NCBI GenBank assembly: GCA_016936395.1
Contig: JAFGXY010000026.1
Span: 1-64,000, forward strand
Origin: Paracoccaceae bacterium
Lineage (GTDB): Bacteria > Pseudomonadota > Alphaproteobacteria > Rhodobacterales > Rhodobacteraceae
Direction: 5' to 3'
DNA length: 64,000 bases
Notes under the pieces: generated by a model
What the model saw: the letters and a program-made list of their open reading frames with translations, nothing else
Told to the model about the DNA's origin: nothing
Databases searched by the model: none
Part shown: positions 1 through 10,547 of the stretch, one piece after another
Layout: every line of letters starts with the position of its first letter
Position numbering within the stretch: position 1 is the first letter of the stretch
Program-made: the position numbers and the translations under genes

Positions 1-138
1 CGCGAGATTCTGGCCGCGATGGAGGCGGCAAAGGCCCGCGGTGAAGGCGCCACAGTGTTCAAGGGTCGGCTTGTGGATATCGCCAGCATCAAGCAGGCCG
101 AGGTCATCGTCCGGCAGTCGGAAATGATTGCGGGTTGA
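1..138 (+). CDS. C-terminal fragment of a HpcH/HpaI/CitE-type (malyl-CoA lyase/thioesterase-like) protein
   Basis: Open frame from base 1: REILAAMEAAKARGEGATVFKGRLVDIASIKQAEVIVRQSEMIAG*; resembles the C-terminus of CitE-like proteins. Confidence 0.55.
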   Translation, partial: REILAAMEAAKARGEGATVFKGRLVDIASIKQAEVIVRQSEMIAG

Positions 139-523
139 ATGTCATGAATCGTTGACACACTGCCCGCCGACTGTGCAAGTTTGTCGCAGCAAAGACCCGC
201 TCAGGGCGCTTTGCAAAGGATGCCCGAGCCGCGCATCAGGGGAGAGGAGGCCCCGCGCGGCGTAAAGGGGAGGATGCACGCCCCGGACGATCGTCCGGGG
301 CGCTGCTGTTTCCATCCGCCCGGCACAATCGCGTTTTCTGTCTTTGCACGCTGCACTCTGTCGGGAAATTGGTCACTTTGCCGGGATCGGGACGGATCGG
401 CATCTTCCGAATTGCGCCGTGCAAAGATACCTGATCTTTTTGTCGCGGATTGTCAGAATGGGGATGCAAATGCAGCATTAAAGTCGTATCTGTACGGCAG
501 GTTAAACATTCAAGGACCACAAT

Positions 524-1177
524 ATGTCTCTGCGCATCAACGATATCGCCCCCGATTTCACCGCTGATTCTACCGCTGGCAGCGTCACGCTGCACGACTG
601 GATCGGCGACAGCTATGCCATCCTGTTCAGCCACCCCAAGGACTTCACCCCGGTTTGCACCACCGAGTTCGGTGCCGTAGCCCAACTTGCGCCCGAGTTT
701 GCCAAGCGCAACACCAAGGTGATGGGTGTGTCGGTTGACACGGTGGAAGAGCACAAGCATTGGCTGGCCGATATCGAAAAGGTCGGCGGTGCGCCTGCCA
801 ACTTTCCGATCATCGACGACACCTCGCTGAACGTGGCCAAGCTGTATGACATGCTGCCCGCCGAAGCCTATCTGCCCGACGGGCGCACCGCCAATGACAG
901 CGCTTCGGTCCGCACCACCTTCATCATCGGGCCGGACAAGAGAATCCGCCTGATGCTGATCTATCCGATGACCGTGGGCCGCAACTTTGCCGAGATCCTG
1001 CGCGCGCTGGACGCGGTGCAAACCGCCGACAAGTTCCCGATTGCCACCCCCGCCGATTGGAAGCTGGGCGAGGATGTGATCGTGCGCACGTCGGTTTCGC
1101 TGGAAGATGCGCAAAAGCAATTCGGTGATGTCAACGTGGTGCTGCCCTATCTGCGCACGGCCAAACTGCCCGCGTAA
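524..1177 (+). CDS. Peroxiredoxin (1-Cys / Prx6-like)
   Basis: MSLRINDIAPDFTADSTAGSVTLHDWIGDSYAILFSHPKDFTPVCTTEFGAVAQL; PVCTTE motif. Confidence 0.93.
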   Translation: MSLRINDIAPDFTADSTAGSVTLHDWIGDSYAILFSHPKDFTPVCTTEFGAVAQLAPEFAKRNTKVMGVSVDTVEEHKHWLADIEKVGGAPANFPIIDDTSLNVAKLYDMLPAEAYLPDGRTANDSASVRTTFIIGPDKRIRLMLIYPMTVGRNFAEILRALDAVQTADKFPIATPADWKLGEDVIVRTSVSLEDAQKQFGDVNVVLPYLRTAKLPA

Positions 1178-1202
1178 GACCGGCTTTTCGACATTCTGGC
1201 CA

Positions 1203-1236
1203 AGGCCCCGGATGATTGTCCGGGGCCTTTTGTTTT
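1203..1236 (+). terminator. Rho-independent terminator downstream of peroxiredoxin
   Basis: GGCCCCGGATGATTGTCCGGGGCC followed by TTTTGTTTTT. Confidence 0.8.
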
Positions 1237-1290
1237 TCAGGGTGCGAGCCCGGTCTTCCGACGGATGACGCCGCGTCGCAAGGAAATGGC

Positions 1291-1335
1291 TTGAACAACG
1301 TTCAATGTTGACGTATATGAATTGAACATTGTTCA
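1291..1335. promoter_or_regulatory. Tandem palindromic operators TTGAAC-N3-GTTCA(A/C)
   Basis: TTGAACAACGTTCAA (1291-1305) and TTGAACATTGTTCAC (1322-1336), centres 31 bp apart, just upstream of the 1346 start codon. Confidence 0.6.
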
Positions 1336-1345
1336 CGGGGGCGTG

Positions 1346-2539
1346 ATGCATACAATAGCCGATACGAAACAGCTTGCGCTGGATGGGATCATCACCGCCG
1401 AACAGGCGCGCGTCATCGAGGTGCGGGCGCGGGAGGCGATGGTCGCGCTGTCAATAAACACCTTGCTGAGCGCAGGCATCGTTGCCGCCACGCTGGGCAC
1501 GATCTTCTGGCTGGCCAATGCCATGGCGGTGGCTGTGTTCGGCACAGCACTGCTGGCAGCGGGTCTGGTCATTCTGGCGCGCGTAGGTGCGCTTTATCGC
1601 ATGTTCGGCAATGCAGCGGCCCTGATCGGCGCGGGCATGCTGATTGGTGGGGCGGGGATTGAGCTGGTCGACAAGCATTACGACCTTGCGCCATGGATCA
1701 TGCTTCCGGCGGGGCTGTTGGTTGCGGGCGTCGCTGGACGTGCGCTGCTGCGGGGCGGCCTGACCACGCGGTTTGTGCAAGGGGCGATTTTCCTGATGGG
1801 CCTTGCGCTGCACCTGGCCGGGGTTGGTGTCTTGGTCGAACAGACGCAGGTTCATGGGCCGCTTATGGCACTGGTGTTCGGCTACACAGCCATGTTGCTG
1901 GCCGCGGCTGGGTGGATGACAGATGTCCGCCTTGTCACCGCCCTCGCCATCGCGCCCTTCGCCCAGATGCTGGACACCGGCACCAGCTATTTTCATGCGG
2001 CTTATGTCTTCATGTCACCCGAACCAACGCTAAGCATTCTGCAAATGGCGGCGTTGATGGCAGCGATGGTCTGGCTGGCTGGCCAAAGCGGCGAACGCAC
2101 CGCTCGGCATGCCCGCATCCTTGCGACCATGGCCTTCATCGTGGCCAATCTGTGCGCTTTGGTGGGGTCGCTGTGGGGCGATGTGGTTGGCCAGTCGATC
2201 TGGGGGCCGGGGTATGACTGGGCGTCCGATCTCAGCTACGAACAATATGAAGCGGCGCAAGCAGCGTTTCGGGCCAAAACTTTGGAAATCTCGGAAGGGG
2301 TCTATTCAATCCTTTGGGCACTGGCGCTTACGGCCATGGTCGTCTGGGCTGCACAGACCAACCGCCGCGCCCTGTTCAACACCGGCGTCACCTTTGCAGG
2401 CATCCACGCCTATACCCAGATGTTCGAAAGCTTTGGCGATGAGCCGCTTGCCTATGTGATCGGAGGGTTCGCCGCGATCCCGCTGGCTTGGGGGATATGG
2501 CGGCTGAACCAATGGCTGGTCACCCGAAGCCGGTCATGA
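1346..2539 (+). CDS. DUF2157-like multi-TM membrane protein
   Basis: MHTIADTKQLALDGIITAEQARVIEVRAREAM... then repeated hydrophobic segments. Confidence 0.7.
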   Translation: MHTIADTKQLALDGIITAEQARVIEVRAREAMVALSINTLLSAGIVAATLGTIFWLANAMAVAVFGTALLAAGLVILARVGALYRMFGNAAALIGAGMLIGGAGIELVDKHYDLAPWIMLPAGLLVAGVAGRALLRGGLTTRFVQGAIFLMGLALHLAGVGVLVEQTQVHGPLMALVFGYTAMLLAAAGWMTDVRLVTALAIAPFAQMLDTGTSYFHAAYVFMSPEPTLSILQMAALMAAMVWLAGQSGERTARHARILATMAFIVANLCALVGSLWGDVVGQSIWGPGYDWASDLSYEQYEAAQAAFRAKTLEISEGVYSILWALALTAMVVWAAQTNRRALFNTGVTFAGIHAYTQMFESFGDEPLAYVIGGFAAIPLAWGIWRLNQWLVTRSRS

Positions 2540-2551
2540 CAGCGCAAAGGC

Positions 2552-2576
2552 CGATCCCGAACAGGGGTCGGCCCTT
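2552..2576. terminator. Hairpin between convergent genes
   Basis: GGCCGATCCCGAACAGGGGTCGGCC. Confidence 0.5.
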
Positions 2577-2580
2577 GCAA

Positions 2581-3174
2581 TCAGGCTTTCACCCGTTTGG
2601 GGTAAAGAACCACCTTGGCCCCGATTGGCACCAGATCGTAAAGCTGCTGGATATGGTCGTTCACCAGACGCACGCAGCCATTCGACACCGCCGAGCCAAT
2701 GGTCCAAGGGTCAGGCGTGCCATGAATGCGCAGGAATGTGTCACCGCGCACATCGTCAAACAGATACAGCGCCCGCGCGCCCAGCGGGTTGGTCGGCCCG
2801 CCCGGCATGCCATTGGCATATTGCGCATAGGCGCCGGGATTACGGGCGATCATTTCCTTCGTCGGGGTCCAGCTTGGCCACTCTTTCTTGGCCCCCACCT
2901 TGAACACCCCCGGTTCATACAAATCCCCGCGACCAACGCCGACGATGAATCGCAGCGCCTTGCGCGGCTCCAGCAGCCAGTAAAGCGAATAGGTGTTGGG
3001 ATCGACCAGCAATGACCCCGGCTCAAACTGATCGCGCAGGCGCATCACCACCGGCGGATGTTCGGGCGGCACGACATAGGTTTTGCGATCAGGTTTGGTC
3101 TGCGCCAAAGCGGGGCAGGCCAGCACAGCGGCAGGGCCGGCAAGGAACAGTCGGCGTGTCAAAGAAAAAGGCAT
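2581..3174 (-). CDS. L,D-transpeptidase (YkuD family)
   Basis: IHGTPDPWTIGSAVSNGCVRLVNDHIQQLYDLVPIGAKVVLYP: catalytic HGT...SNGCVRL motif; signal peptide. Confidence 0.92.
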   Translation of the reverse strand: MPFSLTRRLFLAGPAAVLACPALAQTKPDRKTYVVPPEHPPVVMRLRDQFEPGSLLVDPNTYSLYWLLEPRKALRFIVGVGRGDLYEPGVFKVGAKKEWPSWTPTKEMIARNPGAYAQYANGMPGGPTNPLGARALYLFDDVRGDTFLRIHGTPDPWTIGSAVSNGCVRLVNDHIQQLYDLVPIGAKVVLYPKRVKA

Positions 3175-3288
3175 GTCAGAAACCCATGTTCATTCGGCCC
3201 TGATGTTTGTCACAGATTTCCACTGAGAAAAGTGTCTGTTGCCCGCATCACGCGCATGTGTAGCGCTTTGGCGACAGGCAGGAATGAC

Positions 3289-3324
3289 AACAGGCCCCGG
3301 CGTTGCCACCGGGGCCTGTTGTTT
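3289..3324 (-). terminator. Rho-independent terminator of pnp
   Basis: Inverted repeat AACAGGCCCCGG...CCGGGGCCTGTT just 3' of the pnp stop. Confidence 0.7.
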
Positions 3325-3338
3325 CATGCCAAAGCCGC

Positions 3339-5480
3339 TCAGGCTTCGGTGGACTCTTCTTTCTTCTCGGCAATCTCTTCGCCGGTCTCCTGATCGACCA
3401 TCTTCATGCCAAGGCGCACCTTGCCACGGTCGTCAAAGCCCAGCAGCTTGACCTTCACTTCCTGGCCTTCCTTCAGAACCTCGTTCGGGTGGGTCAGACG
3501 CTTGGACGCGATCTGCGACACATGCACCAGACCATCCCGCTTGCCGAAGAAGTTGATGAAAGCGCCAAAATCGACCAGTTTCACCACCTTGCCGGTGTAG
3601 ATACGGCCTTCTTCCGGTTCTGCCACGATCGAATAGATCATGTCATAGGCGCGCTTGATGGCGGCCGCGTCGTTGGAAGCGATCTTGATCATGCCATCGT
3701 CGTTGATATCGACCTTGGCTCCCGAGGTTTCCACGATCTCGCGGATGACCTTGCCGCCCGAGCCGATGACTTCACGGATCTTGTCGGTGGGGATCTGCAT
3801 CGTTTCGATCTTTGGCGCATAGGCGCTGAACGCCTGCGCCGAGGTCAGGGCCTTGGCCATTTCGCCCAGAATGTGCAGACGCCCATCCTTGGCCTGCGCC
3901 AGTGCCTGTTCCATGATCGCAGGGGTGATCCCGGCAATCTTGATGTCCATCTGCAGGCTGGTGATGCCATTGGCGGTGCCGGCCACCTTGAAGTCCATGT
4001 CGCCAAGGTGATCTTCATCGCCCAGAATGTCGGTCAGTACAGCATAGCGGCCATCTTCTTCCAGGATCAGACCCATCGCCACACCGGCGACCGGGGCTTT
4101 CAGCGGCACGCCCGCATCCATCATCGACAGCGATCCGCCGCAAACCGTGGCCATCGAGCTTGAGCCGTTGGACTCGGTGATCTCGGACACGACGCGGATG
4201 GTATAGGGGAAGTCGGTCGGTGCCGGCAAAACCGCCTGCAACGCGCGCCATGCCAGCTTGCCATGGCCGATCTCGCGGCGTCCGGGCGGGCCAAAGCGGC
4301 CAACTTCGCCCACCGAATAGGGCGGGAAGTTGTAGTGCAGCAAGAAGTTGGAGCGGCTGTTGCCGTGCAGCGCGTCGATGATCTGTTCATCTTCGCCGGT
4401 GCCCAGCGTGGTGACCAGCAGACCCTGGGTTTCGCCGCGGGTGAACAGCGCCGACCCGTGGGTGCGGGGAAGGATGCCGGTTTCGCAGATGATCGGGCGC
4501 ACCGTCTTGGTGTCGCGCCCGTCAATGCGTGCGCCACCGTTGATGATGTCGCCGCGCAGGATGCTGCTTTCCAGCTTCTTGATCGCCGCACCCAGGTTTG
4601 CGTCGGCCTTCTGCTCGTCGGTCAGCGCCGCCTTGATCGCCGCCGAGGCGGCATCAATCGCGTTGGTACGTTCTTGCTTGTCGCGAATGGCGAAAGCGGC
4701 CCGCATTTGCGCCTCGCCTGCGGCTTTCACCGCGGCATAGAGCGCCGAATAATCGGCAGGCTGGAAATCGAACGGCTCTTTGGCGCAGTCTTCCGCAAAG
4801 TCCAGGATCAGGTCGATCACCGGCTGCATTGCCTCGTGGCCGAACTTCACGGCCCCCAGCATTTCGGCTTCCGACAGCTCATAGGCTTCGGATTCGACCA
4901 TCATCACCGCGTCTTTGGTCCCGGCAATCACCAGATCAAGCCGTTGATCCGGGCTGCTGCGCAGGTTCTGCATGTCTTCGACATCGGGGTTTAGCACATA
5001 GGCGCCGCCGACAAAGCCCACACGCGCGGCCCCGATCGGGCCCATGAACGGCACGCCGGAAATCGTCAGCGCCGCCGAGGTGGCGATCATGGCAAGGATA
5101 TCGGGTTCATTGACCAGATCGTGGCTGAGCACGGTCACGATCACCAGAACTTCGTGGTTGAAGCCATCCACAAACAACGGGCGGATCGGGCGGTCGATCA
5201 GGCGCGAGGTCAGCGTTTCCTTTTCCGTAGGACGGGCTTCGCGCTTGAAAAAGCCACCGGGGATCTTGCCCGCGGCGTAGTAGCGTTCCTGATAATGCAC
5301 GGTCAGCGGGAAGAAATCCTGCCCCGGCTTTGCGGATTTGGCGAAGGTCACGTTGGCCATCACACTGGTTTCGCCCAAGGTGGCGATCACCGAGCCGTCG
5401 GCCTGACGGGCAACCTTGCCCGATTCCAGCGTGAGCGTTTCATTGCCCCACTGGATGGATTTGCGAGTTACGTTGAACAT
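3339..5480 (-). CDS. pnp: Polyribonucleotide nucleotidyltransferase
   Basis: [44 protein letters not shown]...; two RNase PH domains, KH ([14 protein letters not shown]) and S1 domains. Confidence 0.98.
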   Translation of the reverse strand: MFNVTRKSIQWGNETLTLESGKVARQADGSVIATLGETSVMANVTFAKSAKPGQDFFPLTVHYQERYYAAGKIPGGFFKREARPTEKETLTSRLIDRPIRPLFVDGFNHEVLVIVTVLSHDLVNEPDILAMIATSAALTISGVPFMGPIGAARVGFVGGAYVLNPDVEDMQNLRSSPDQRLDLVIAGTKDAVMMVESEAYELSEAEMLGAVKFGHEAMQPVIDLILDFAEDCAKEPFDFQPADYSALYAAVKAAGEAQMRAAFAIRDKQERTNAIDAASAAIKAALTDEQKADANLGAAIKKLESSILRGDIINGGARIDGRDTKTVRPIICETGILPRTHGSALFTRGETQGLLVTTLGTGEDEQIIDALHGNSRSNFLLHYNFPPYSVGEVGRFGPPGRREIGHGKLAWRALQAVLPAPTDFPYTIRVVSEITESNGSSSMATVCGGSLSMMDAGVPLKAPVAGVAMGLILEEDGRYAVLTDILGDEDHLGDMDFKVAGTANGITSLQMDIKIAGITPAIMEQALAQAKDGRLHILGEMAKALTSAQAFSAYAPKIETMQIPTDKIREVIGSGGKVIREIVETSGAKVDINDDGMIKIASNDAAAIKRAYDMIYSIVAEPEEGRIYTGKVVKLVDFGAFINFFGKRDGLVHVSQIASKRLTHPNEVLKEGQEVKVKLLGFDDRGKVRLGMKMVDQETGEEIAEKKEESTEA

Positions 5481-5783
5481 ATATCGTTCCCTATAAGGAA
5501 GCACCCACGGCCCCTGCCGTGTCTTCCGCTTGCATGGCGGCCCCATTGCCGCCGCCCCCTATCCTGTGCATGCGGCCGGGGGCGGGCCTCACGTCGCAGA
5601 TTTTCGGGCCATACAGGAAAAACCGCCGTTTGGGAAGCGGGCTGTTTCAAGGCCGGGGTGTAACACAGGGAGACAGTTTCGAATATGTTTTGAATCAAGG
5701 GGTTGAGGTTACGGCGTTTATCCTTTGTTAAGAATTGGCAGATCGTGACAGCAAGAGCCCCTGCGTTCCCGCCGGGTCTTGTG

Positions 5784-6209
5784 CTAAATCAGACGATAGC
5801 CCTTTCGGCGCAACCAGAGGACATAAAGCGCGAAGAGCGCCACAAACCCGACAGCGCCCAGAATGACCACGCGCGCAAAGTCCGTTGTCCAGCCTTGCAG
5901 ATACAGGATGGCAAGGTTCAGGGCGAACAGGGCTTTGCCGGTGCCGCCCATCAGCACGACGCCGGAATGACGAATCGGGTCGCGTGCGGCCATCAGAAAG
6001 CCAAAGCCATACAGCAGGGCCGTGCCCCATGCGCCGCGACAGACGGCCACCATGACCGGATCGGTCAGGTCGCGGCCAAACTCTTGCGCGAACATTCTGG
6101 CAGGGGCGATCACCCCCGGAAGGCCGCCGATCAGATTCCAGATTGCAGCGATCAGAAAGACCAGTCGCCAGAGGTGCAGGATTGTGCGTTCACGGGTTGC
6201 TTGTGTCAT
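5784..6209 (-). CDS. Small membrane protein of unknown function
   Basis: MTQATRERTILHLWRLVFLIAAIWNLIGGLPGVIAP...; about four hydrophobic segments. Confidence 0.65.
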   Translation of the reverse strand: MTQATRERTILHLWRLVFLIAAIWNLIGGLPGVIAPARMFAQEFGRDLTDPVMVAVCRGAWGTALLYGFGFLMAARDPIRHSGVVLMGGTGKALFALNLAILYLQGWTTDFARVVILGAVGFVALFALYVLWLRRKGYRLI

Positions 6210-6221
6210 GATGTGCCACTT

Positions 6222-6497
6222 TCAGCGCGCTTCGCGTTTCCAGAGCTGACTGCGGCACAGCGGCCCAAGACACCCGGTCACGCGCAACTGGTCGGGTGAG
6301 ACCGGGACCAGGTGCGCGATAAAGGTCTTGCCGTCATCCGGGTTATACAGCTTGCCGTCGCGCCAACCGCCCGGCTTGGGAGAAAAGCCACAGAGGACAG
6401 GCACCCCGATCAGCGGACCATCGCACAGGAACGGGTCTGGGGTGCCCGCGCCGTGACGGATGGTGTAGTGCGCGGGGCGAGGCGCTGGTTTGCGCAT
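6222..6497 (-). pseudogene. Possible N-terminally truncated DUF2147 remnant
   Basis: GGWRDGKLYNPDDGKTFIAHLVPVSPDQLRVTGCLGPLCRSQLWKR resembles the DUF2147 C-terminus; no signal peptide or N-terminal half. Confidence 0.45.
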
Positions 6498-6587
6498 TGA
6501 ACGGCATCGCGCCGGCCCTGATCACTGTCGGTGGCCGCGACTGGTCAGCGCCCAATTCTTGATGTGTGCTTGCAGATTGAATGAAAA

Positions 6588-6613
6588 CGCCCGCTCGGAG
6601 GAGCGGGCGCGGT
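6588..6613 (-). terminator. Terminator hairpin of rpsO
   Basis: CGCCCGCTCGGAGGAGCGGGCG immediately 3' of the rpsO stop. Confidence 0.75.
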
Positions 6614-6633
6614 TTTCGCAGTGAAAGATCGCC

Positions 6634-6903
6634 TTAGCGGCGCAGGCCGAGACGCGAGATCAAGGACGCATAGCGGGCTTCGTCCTTGGCCTTGAGATAG
6701 TCCAGCAGTTTGCGGCGCTGGGCCACCATCATCAACAGACCACGACGCGAATGGTTGTCTTTCTTGTGGCTCTTGAAATGCTCGGTCAACGTGGCGATAC
6801 GCGACGACAGGATGGCCACCTGAACCTCGGGCGAACCGGTGTCGTTCTCGGCGGTGGCGTATTCCTTGATCAGGCGGGCCTTGTCTTCAACGGTGATCGA
6901 CAT
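6634..6903 (-). CDS. rpsO: 30S ribosomal protein S15
   Basis: [71 protein letters not shown]. Confidence 0.98.
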   Translation of the reverse strand: MSITVEDKARLIKEYATAENDTGSPEVQVAILSSRIATLTEHFKSHKKDNHSRRGLLMMVAQRRKLLDYLKAKDEARYASLISRLGLRR

Positions 6904-7212
6904 CGGGGATCTCCTTTTGCAAAAGGGGTTACGGTGCAAGCCGGGATGTCGTCCAGCAAGACCAGAGGCACCTTTGGGGTTCCAAAGGATGCGTGCGTAT
7001 AGGGGGCGCCGCGGAAAAAGAAAAGCCCCCCTTGCTGCACAGCGCGGCAACACCCTGTTAAGCCTGCATGCAGATTTCCCGCGCTTGCGGCATTTGCACG
7101 ATTTGGGCGGGGATGAAGTCGTGCTAACGTCATCATCGGGAATCCCTTTGGGATCATACGGTTGCGGGGAAAGTTGGTTAACGCTGCGGTCCTGCAGCAC
7201 AGTGGAGTGGGT

Positions 7213-8274
7213 ATGATGCTGGCCTTGCTTGCGATCTTTGGCGCCATCGGGGCAGGCGTTGTTGCCAGCGCCGTGATCGCCCCTCAGGCTGATTCGGACG
7301 GCGACAGTGACACGGTCGAAGCCGATGGCGAGGCTGGGCCAGCCGATACGGCCGAGGCGGCTTCGCTGCTGGACTTTGCCGTGGCCGGGGATGCGGCGGG
7401 TGGCGGTCTTGCCTCTGTGCCAGCCGGGGCAGGCATGCCGCTGTCCAGTGACCTTCCCGACGTTGCCGATGCACCGGTGTCGATGTCCGGGGGCGATGCG
7501 GATGACATCCTGACCGGTGGCGGTGTGCAGGATACGCTGTCGGGCGGGGCAGGAAATGATCAGTTGACCGGGCGCGGGGGGGATGACACCTTGCTTGGCG
7601 GCTCGGGCCGCGACCATCTGGACGGCGGCACAGGCAACGACCGACTGGTGGGCAATGGCGACAATGACACGCTGAACGCGGGCGCGGGCGACGACGCATT
7701 GTTCGGTGGCAAGGGGCAGGATTCCCTTGCCGGCGCCGAGGGTGACGATCTGTTGTGGGGTGGGGGCGGCGCAGACACCCTGACGGGCGGCGAGGGTCAG
7801 GACACGCTGTCAGGCGGTTTGGGCGCGGATTGGCTTGCCGGTGGCGCGGGTGATGATCTTATGGCGGGTGACGGATCGCAGGACACACTGGATGGCGGAT
7901 CGGGCAATGACACGCTGTGGGGCGGGGCCATCGGCGCGCAAGACACGGCGGCCGACGCGCTGAACGGTGGGTCCGGCGATGATGTGCTGCATATGGGCGC
8001 GGGCGACGTCGGCACGGGCGGCGATGGGGCCGACAATTTCGTGCTGCATGATTTTTCTGCCCAGACGGCGCCGTCCGAAATCACCGACTATGACCCGACC
8101 CTCGACCAGATCGTGGTGCTTTATGACGCCGCCCTGCACCCCGCCCCCGCCCTTTCGACAGAAGCTGTCGAAGGGTCGAGCGACATCACGCTGATCCTGG
8201 ATGGCGTGGCTGTCGCCGTTATTCGCGATGCGCCCGGGTTCCAGTTGGCGCAAATCGTGTTGCGCGCGGCATAG
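7213..8274 (+). CDS. RTX-type calcium-binding repeat protein with N-terminal hydrophobic segment
   Basis: [25 protein letters not shown] then many GGxGxDxL nonapeptides. Confidence 0.85.
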   Translation: MMLALLAIFGAIGAGVVASAVIAPQADSDGDSDTVEADGEAGPADTAEAASLLDFAVAGDAAGGGLASVPAGAGMPLSSDLPDVADAPVSMSGGDADDILTGGGVQDTLSGGAGNDQLTGRGGDDTLLGGSGRDHLDGGTGNDRLVGNGDNDTLNAGAGDDALFGGKGQDSLAGAEGDDLLWGGGGADTLTGGEGQDTLSGGLGADWLAGGAGDDLMAGDGSQDTLDGGSGNDTLWGGAIGAQDTAADALNGGSGDDVLHMGAGDVGTGGDGADNFVLHDFSAQTAPSEITDYDPTLDQIVVLYDAALHPAPALSTEAVEGSSDITLILDGVAVAVIRDAPGFQLAQIVLRAA

Positions 8275-8933
8275 GGCGATTGCGAAACAGCCGCCCGTTC
8301 GTCGTGGGTGGGTTGCCCCAGGTTCTGTCGCGGTCTGAGCGGTGCAAATCGCCGCTTCCTTGCACAAAAACCAAGGCGGATGGCCTGTTTCGGTCTGCAC
8401 CTTGGCGTCTGGTGCCCTCAAGCGAGGCGCAAGGGCGTGTCGCGAGTTGAGGTGATCGACCGGATCGTTCGAAAAGCCGTCTCTGCTACCGGGTGCTTTT
8501 GAACACATCGTGCGGGCGCAGTCGGTTTCATGGCTGCGATGATCCTGTCCGTGCCCGGCTCTTGGCGCGGCCCGGCAATGCTGATTGCATGTCTTCGGGT
8601 GGGGAACCTGACAAGATCGAATTTGGTCACTCAGGCGGGGTCTTTCAGAAGCGGGTGCAGCAAAGGTGGAAATTGCGCCTATCAGCGCCCTTGGCAGGGC
8701 GGAAAGCCGCGCAAATCAAGAGCCTGAACGGACTTACGGCATTTTGGGGAGTTGACGGCGGTTGCCGCGTTTCTATATGCAGCGCGTTGATGCGGAAATA
8801 CGTCTCGCGCTGGTGATTTATGCGTTTGCAGCATGGCAGGAACACGCTGTGTGCATAGCATGAGATCTGGCGCGGTGGCGGATAGCCTGCGATTTTCCCT
8901 TAGTTTTCCGCGAATCGAAGGTCAGAGGTCAAA

Positions 8934-10547
8934 ATGCCGGTGCAACCGGACGCAATCGCTATGTTTCCTCGCCGTTCCGTTCTGGCTGGCCTTGGTTGTC
9001 TTGCTTCGCTGCAATGCGGCACGCTTGTCCCGCGCGTGGCTTGGGCGGAGGGCGCGTCCGCCACGACAGCGCCGGAGGCAATGCGCGGTGTGCCGTTCAG
9101 TTTTGACAGCCTGACCGACGAGGTTCGCGCCCTCGCTGCAAAACCGTCACAGCCGGCCAAACCCGCCGAGGGCTTTTTTACCGAACTGAACTATGACGAC
9201 TATCAGGCAGTGCAATTCAACCCTCAGCAGGCCCGATGGGCCGGGCCAGAGGCCGGGTTCCATCTGCATGCCTTTCACCTGGGCTGGCTGTTTGCCGAGC
9301 CGGTGACGCTGTTTGAGGTCGAAGCAGGAATGGCGCAGCCGTTGGTGTTTTCCACCGACGACTTTCTGTATTACGACAGGGTCAAGGACCGGGTTCCCTT
9401 GCATGAACCGCTTCCCGGTGTGGCCGGTTTCCGGTTGAATGCGCCCCTGAACCGCGGCGATCTGTTTGACGAGGTCGTGGCCTTTCTTGGCGCAAGTTAC
9501 TTTCGCGCCGTCGGGCGTGGCAATGGCTATGGCCTGTCTGCGCGCGGCCTTGCCATCAACACCGGCCTTGGCCGCCCGGAAGAGTTTCCGCGCTTTACCC
9601 GGTTCTGGGTGGAAAAGCCCGCGCCGCTGGCGCGTGAGGTGACCATTCATGCGGCGCTGGAAAGTGAAAGCTGCACCGGGGCCTACCGTTTTGTCATCCG
9701 CCCCGGCGCGACCACCCAGATGGAGGTGACAGCGCGGCTGTTCTTCCGCAACAAGGTCGAGCAGATCGGTATTGCGCCGCTGACCTCGATGTTCCTGTTT
9801 TCGGAAAAGAACCGCAGCGCCTTTGATGATTTCCGGCCCAACGTGCATGACAGTGATGGGCTTATCATTCATCGGCGGGATGGCGATCACATCTGGCGCC
9901 CGCTGAACAACCCCGTGCGGCTGTCTGAATCGTGGTTTGTCGAAGACAGCCCGAAAGCCTTTGGCCTGATGCAGCGCGACCGCGATTTTGAAAGCTATCA
10001 GGATGCGGTGTCGCATTACGAACGACGGCCGTCGCTGTTGGTCGAACCGATCGGCGACTGGGGCAAAGGAGCTGTCCGACTGGTCGAAATCCCAAGCGAT
10101 CTTGAGGTGAACGATAATATCGTTGCATTCTGGGTGCCGCAGGCCATGCCCGTTCCCGGCGAGATGCTGGAATTCTCTTATCGCCTGAACTGGGGGATGC
10201 TGCCGGTTGACCCAACCGGCGAGCTTGCCTTCGTCAAAGAGACCCGCGCCGGGCTTGGGGGCGTCTCGGGGGTAGCAAACACCGCCGGAACCCGCAAGTT
10301 CGTGGTGGATTTTGCCGGTGGCCTGCTGGCGGCGCTGCCGCCGGATGCCAAGCTGAACCCGGTCGTGACCATCGCAGGCGGCACGATCACCGTTCAAACC
10401 CTGTCCAAGATCGAAGGCCCGGATGTCTGGCGTCTGGTGCTGGATGTGTTGCCCGAAGCGGGCGAAACCGTCGAGCTTGTCGCCCATATCGCAGGCTATG
10501 GCCGCAAACTTTCAGAGAACTGGTTGTATCAATGGGTGACCGAATGA
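8934..10547 (+). CDS. opgG: Periplasmic glucan biosynthesis protein OpgG/MdoG
   Basis: LTDEVRALAAKPSQPAKPAEGFFTELNYDDYQAVQFNPQQARW...; followed by opgH. Confidence 0.95.
   Translation: MPVQPDAIAMFPRRSVLAGLGCLASLQCGTLVPRVAWAEGASATTAPEAMRGVPFSFDSLTDEVRALAAKPSQPAKPAEGFFTELNYDDYQAVQFNPQQARWAGPEAGFHLHAFHLGWLFAEPVTLFEVEAGMAQPLVFSTDDFLYYDRVKDRVPLHEPLPGVAGFRLNAPLNRGDLFDEVVAFLGASYFRAVGRGNGYGLSARGLAINTGLGRPEEFPRFTRFWVEKPAPLAREVTIHAALESESCTGAYRFVIRPGATTQMEVTARLFFRNKVEQIGIAPLTSMFLFSEKNRSAFDDFRPNVHDSDGLIIHRRDGDHIWRPLNNPVRLSESWFVEDSPKAFGLMQRDRDFESYQDAVSHYERRPSLLVEPIGDWGKGAVRLVEIPSDLEVNDNIVAFWVPQAMPVPGEMLEFSYRLNWGMLPVDPTGELAFVKETRAGLGGVSGVANTAGTRKFVVDFAGGLLAALPPDAKLNPVVTIAGGTITVQTLSKIEGPDVWRLVLDVLPEAGETVELVAHIAGYGRKLSENWLYQWVTE

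Noticed and set aside
236-1351. Long minus-strand ORF (371 aa) opposite the peroxiredoxin gene
   Set aside because: Composition is an antisense shadow of a high-GC gene (His/Arg/Gln-rich) and it conflicts with a clear peroxiredoxin.
7500-7930. Tandem GGxGxDxL-coding repeats considered as a DNA-level satellite
   Set aside because: The periodicity is explained by RTX nonapeptides in a continuous ORF.
9147-10487. 446-aa minus-strand ORF antisense to opgG
   Set aside because: Shadow ORF; the opposite strand is a well-supported opgG.
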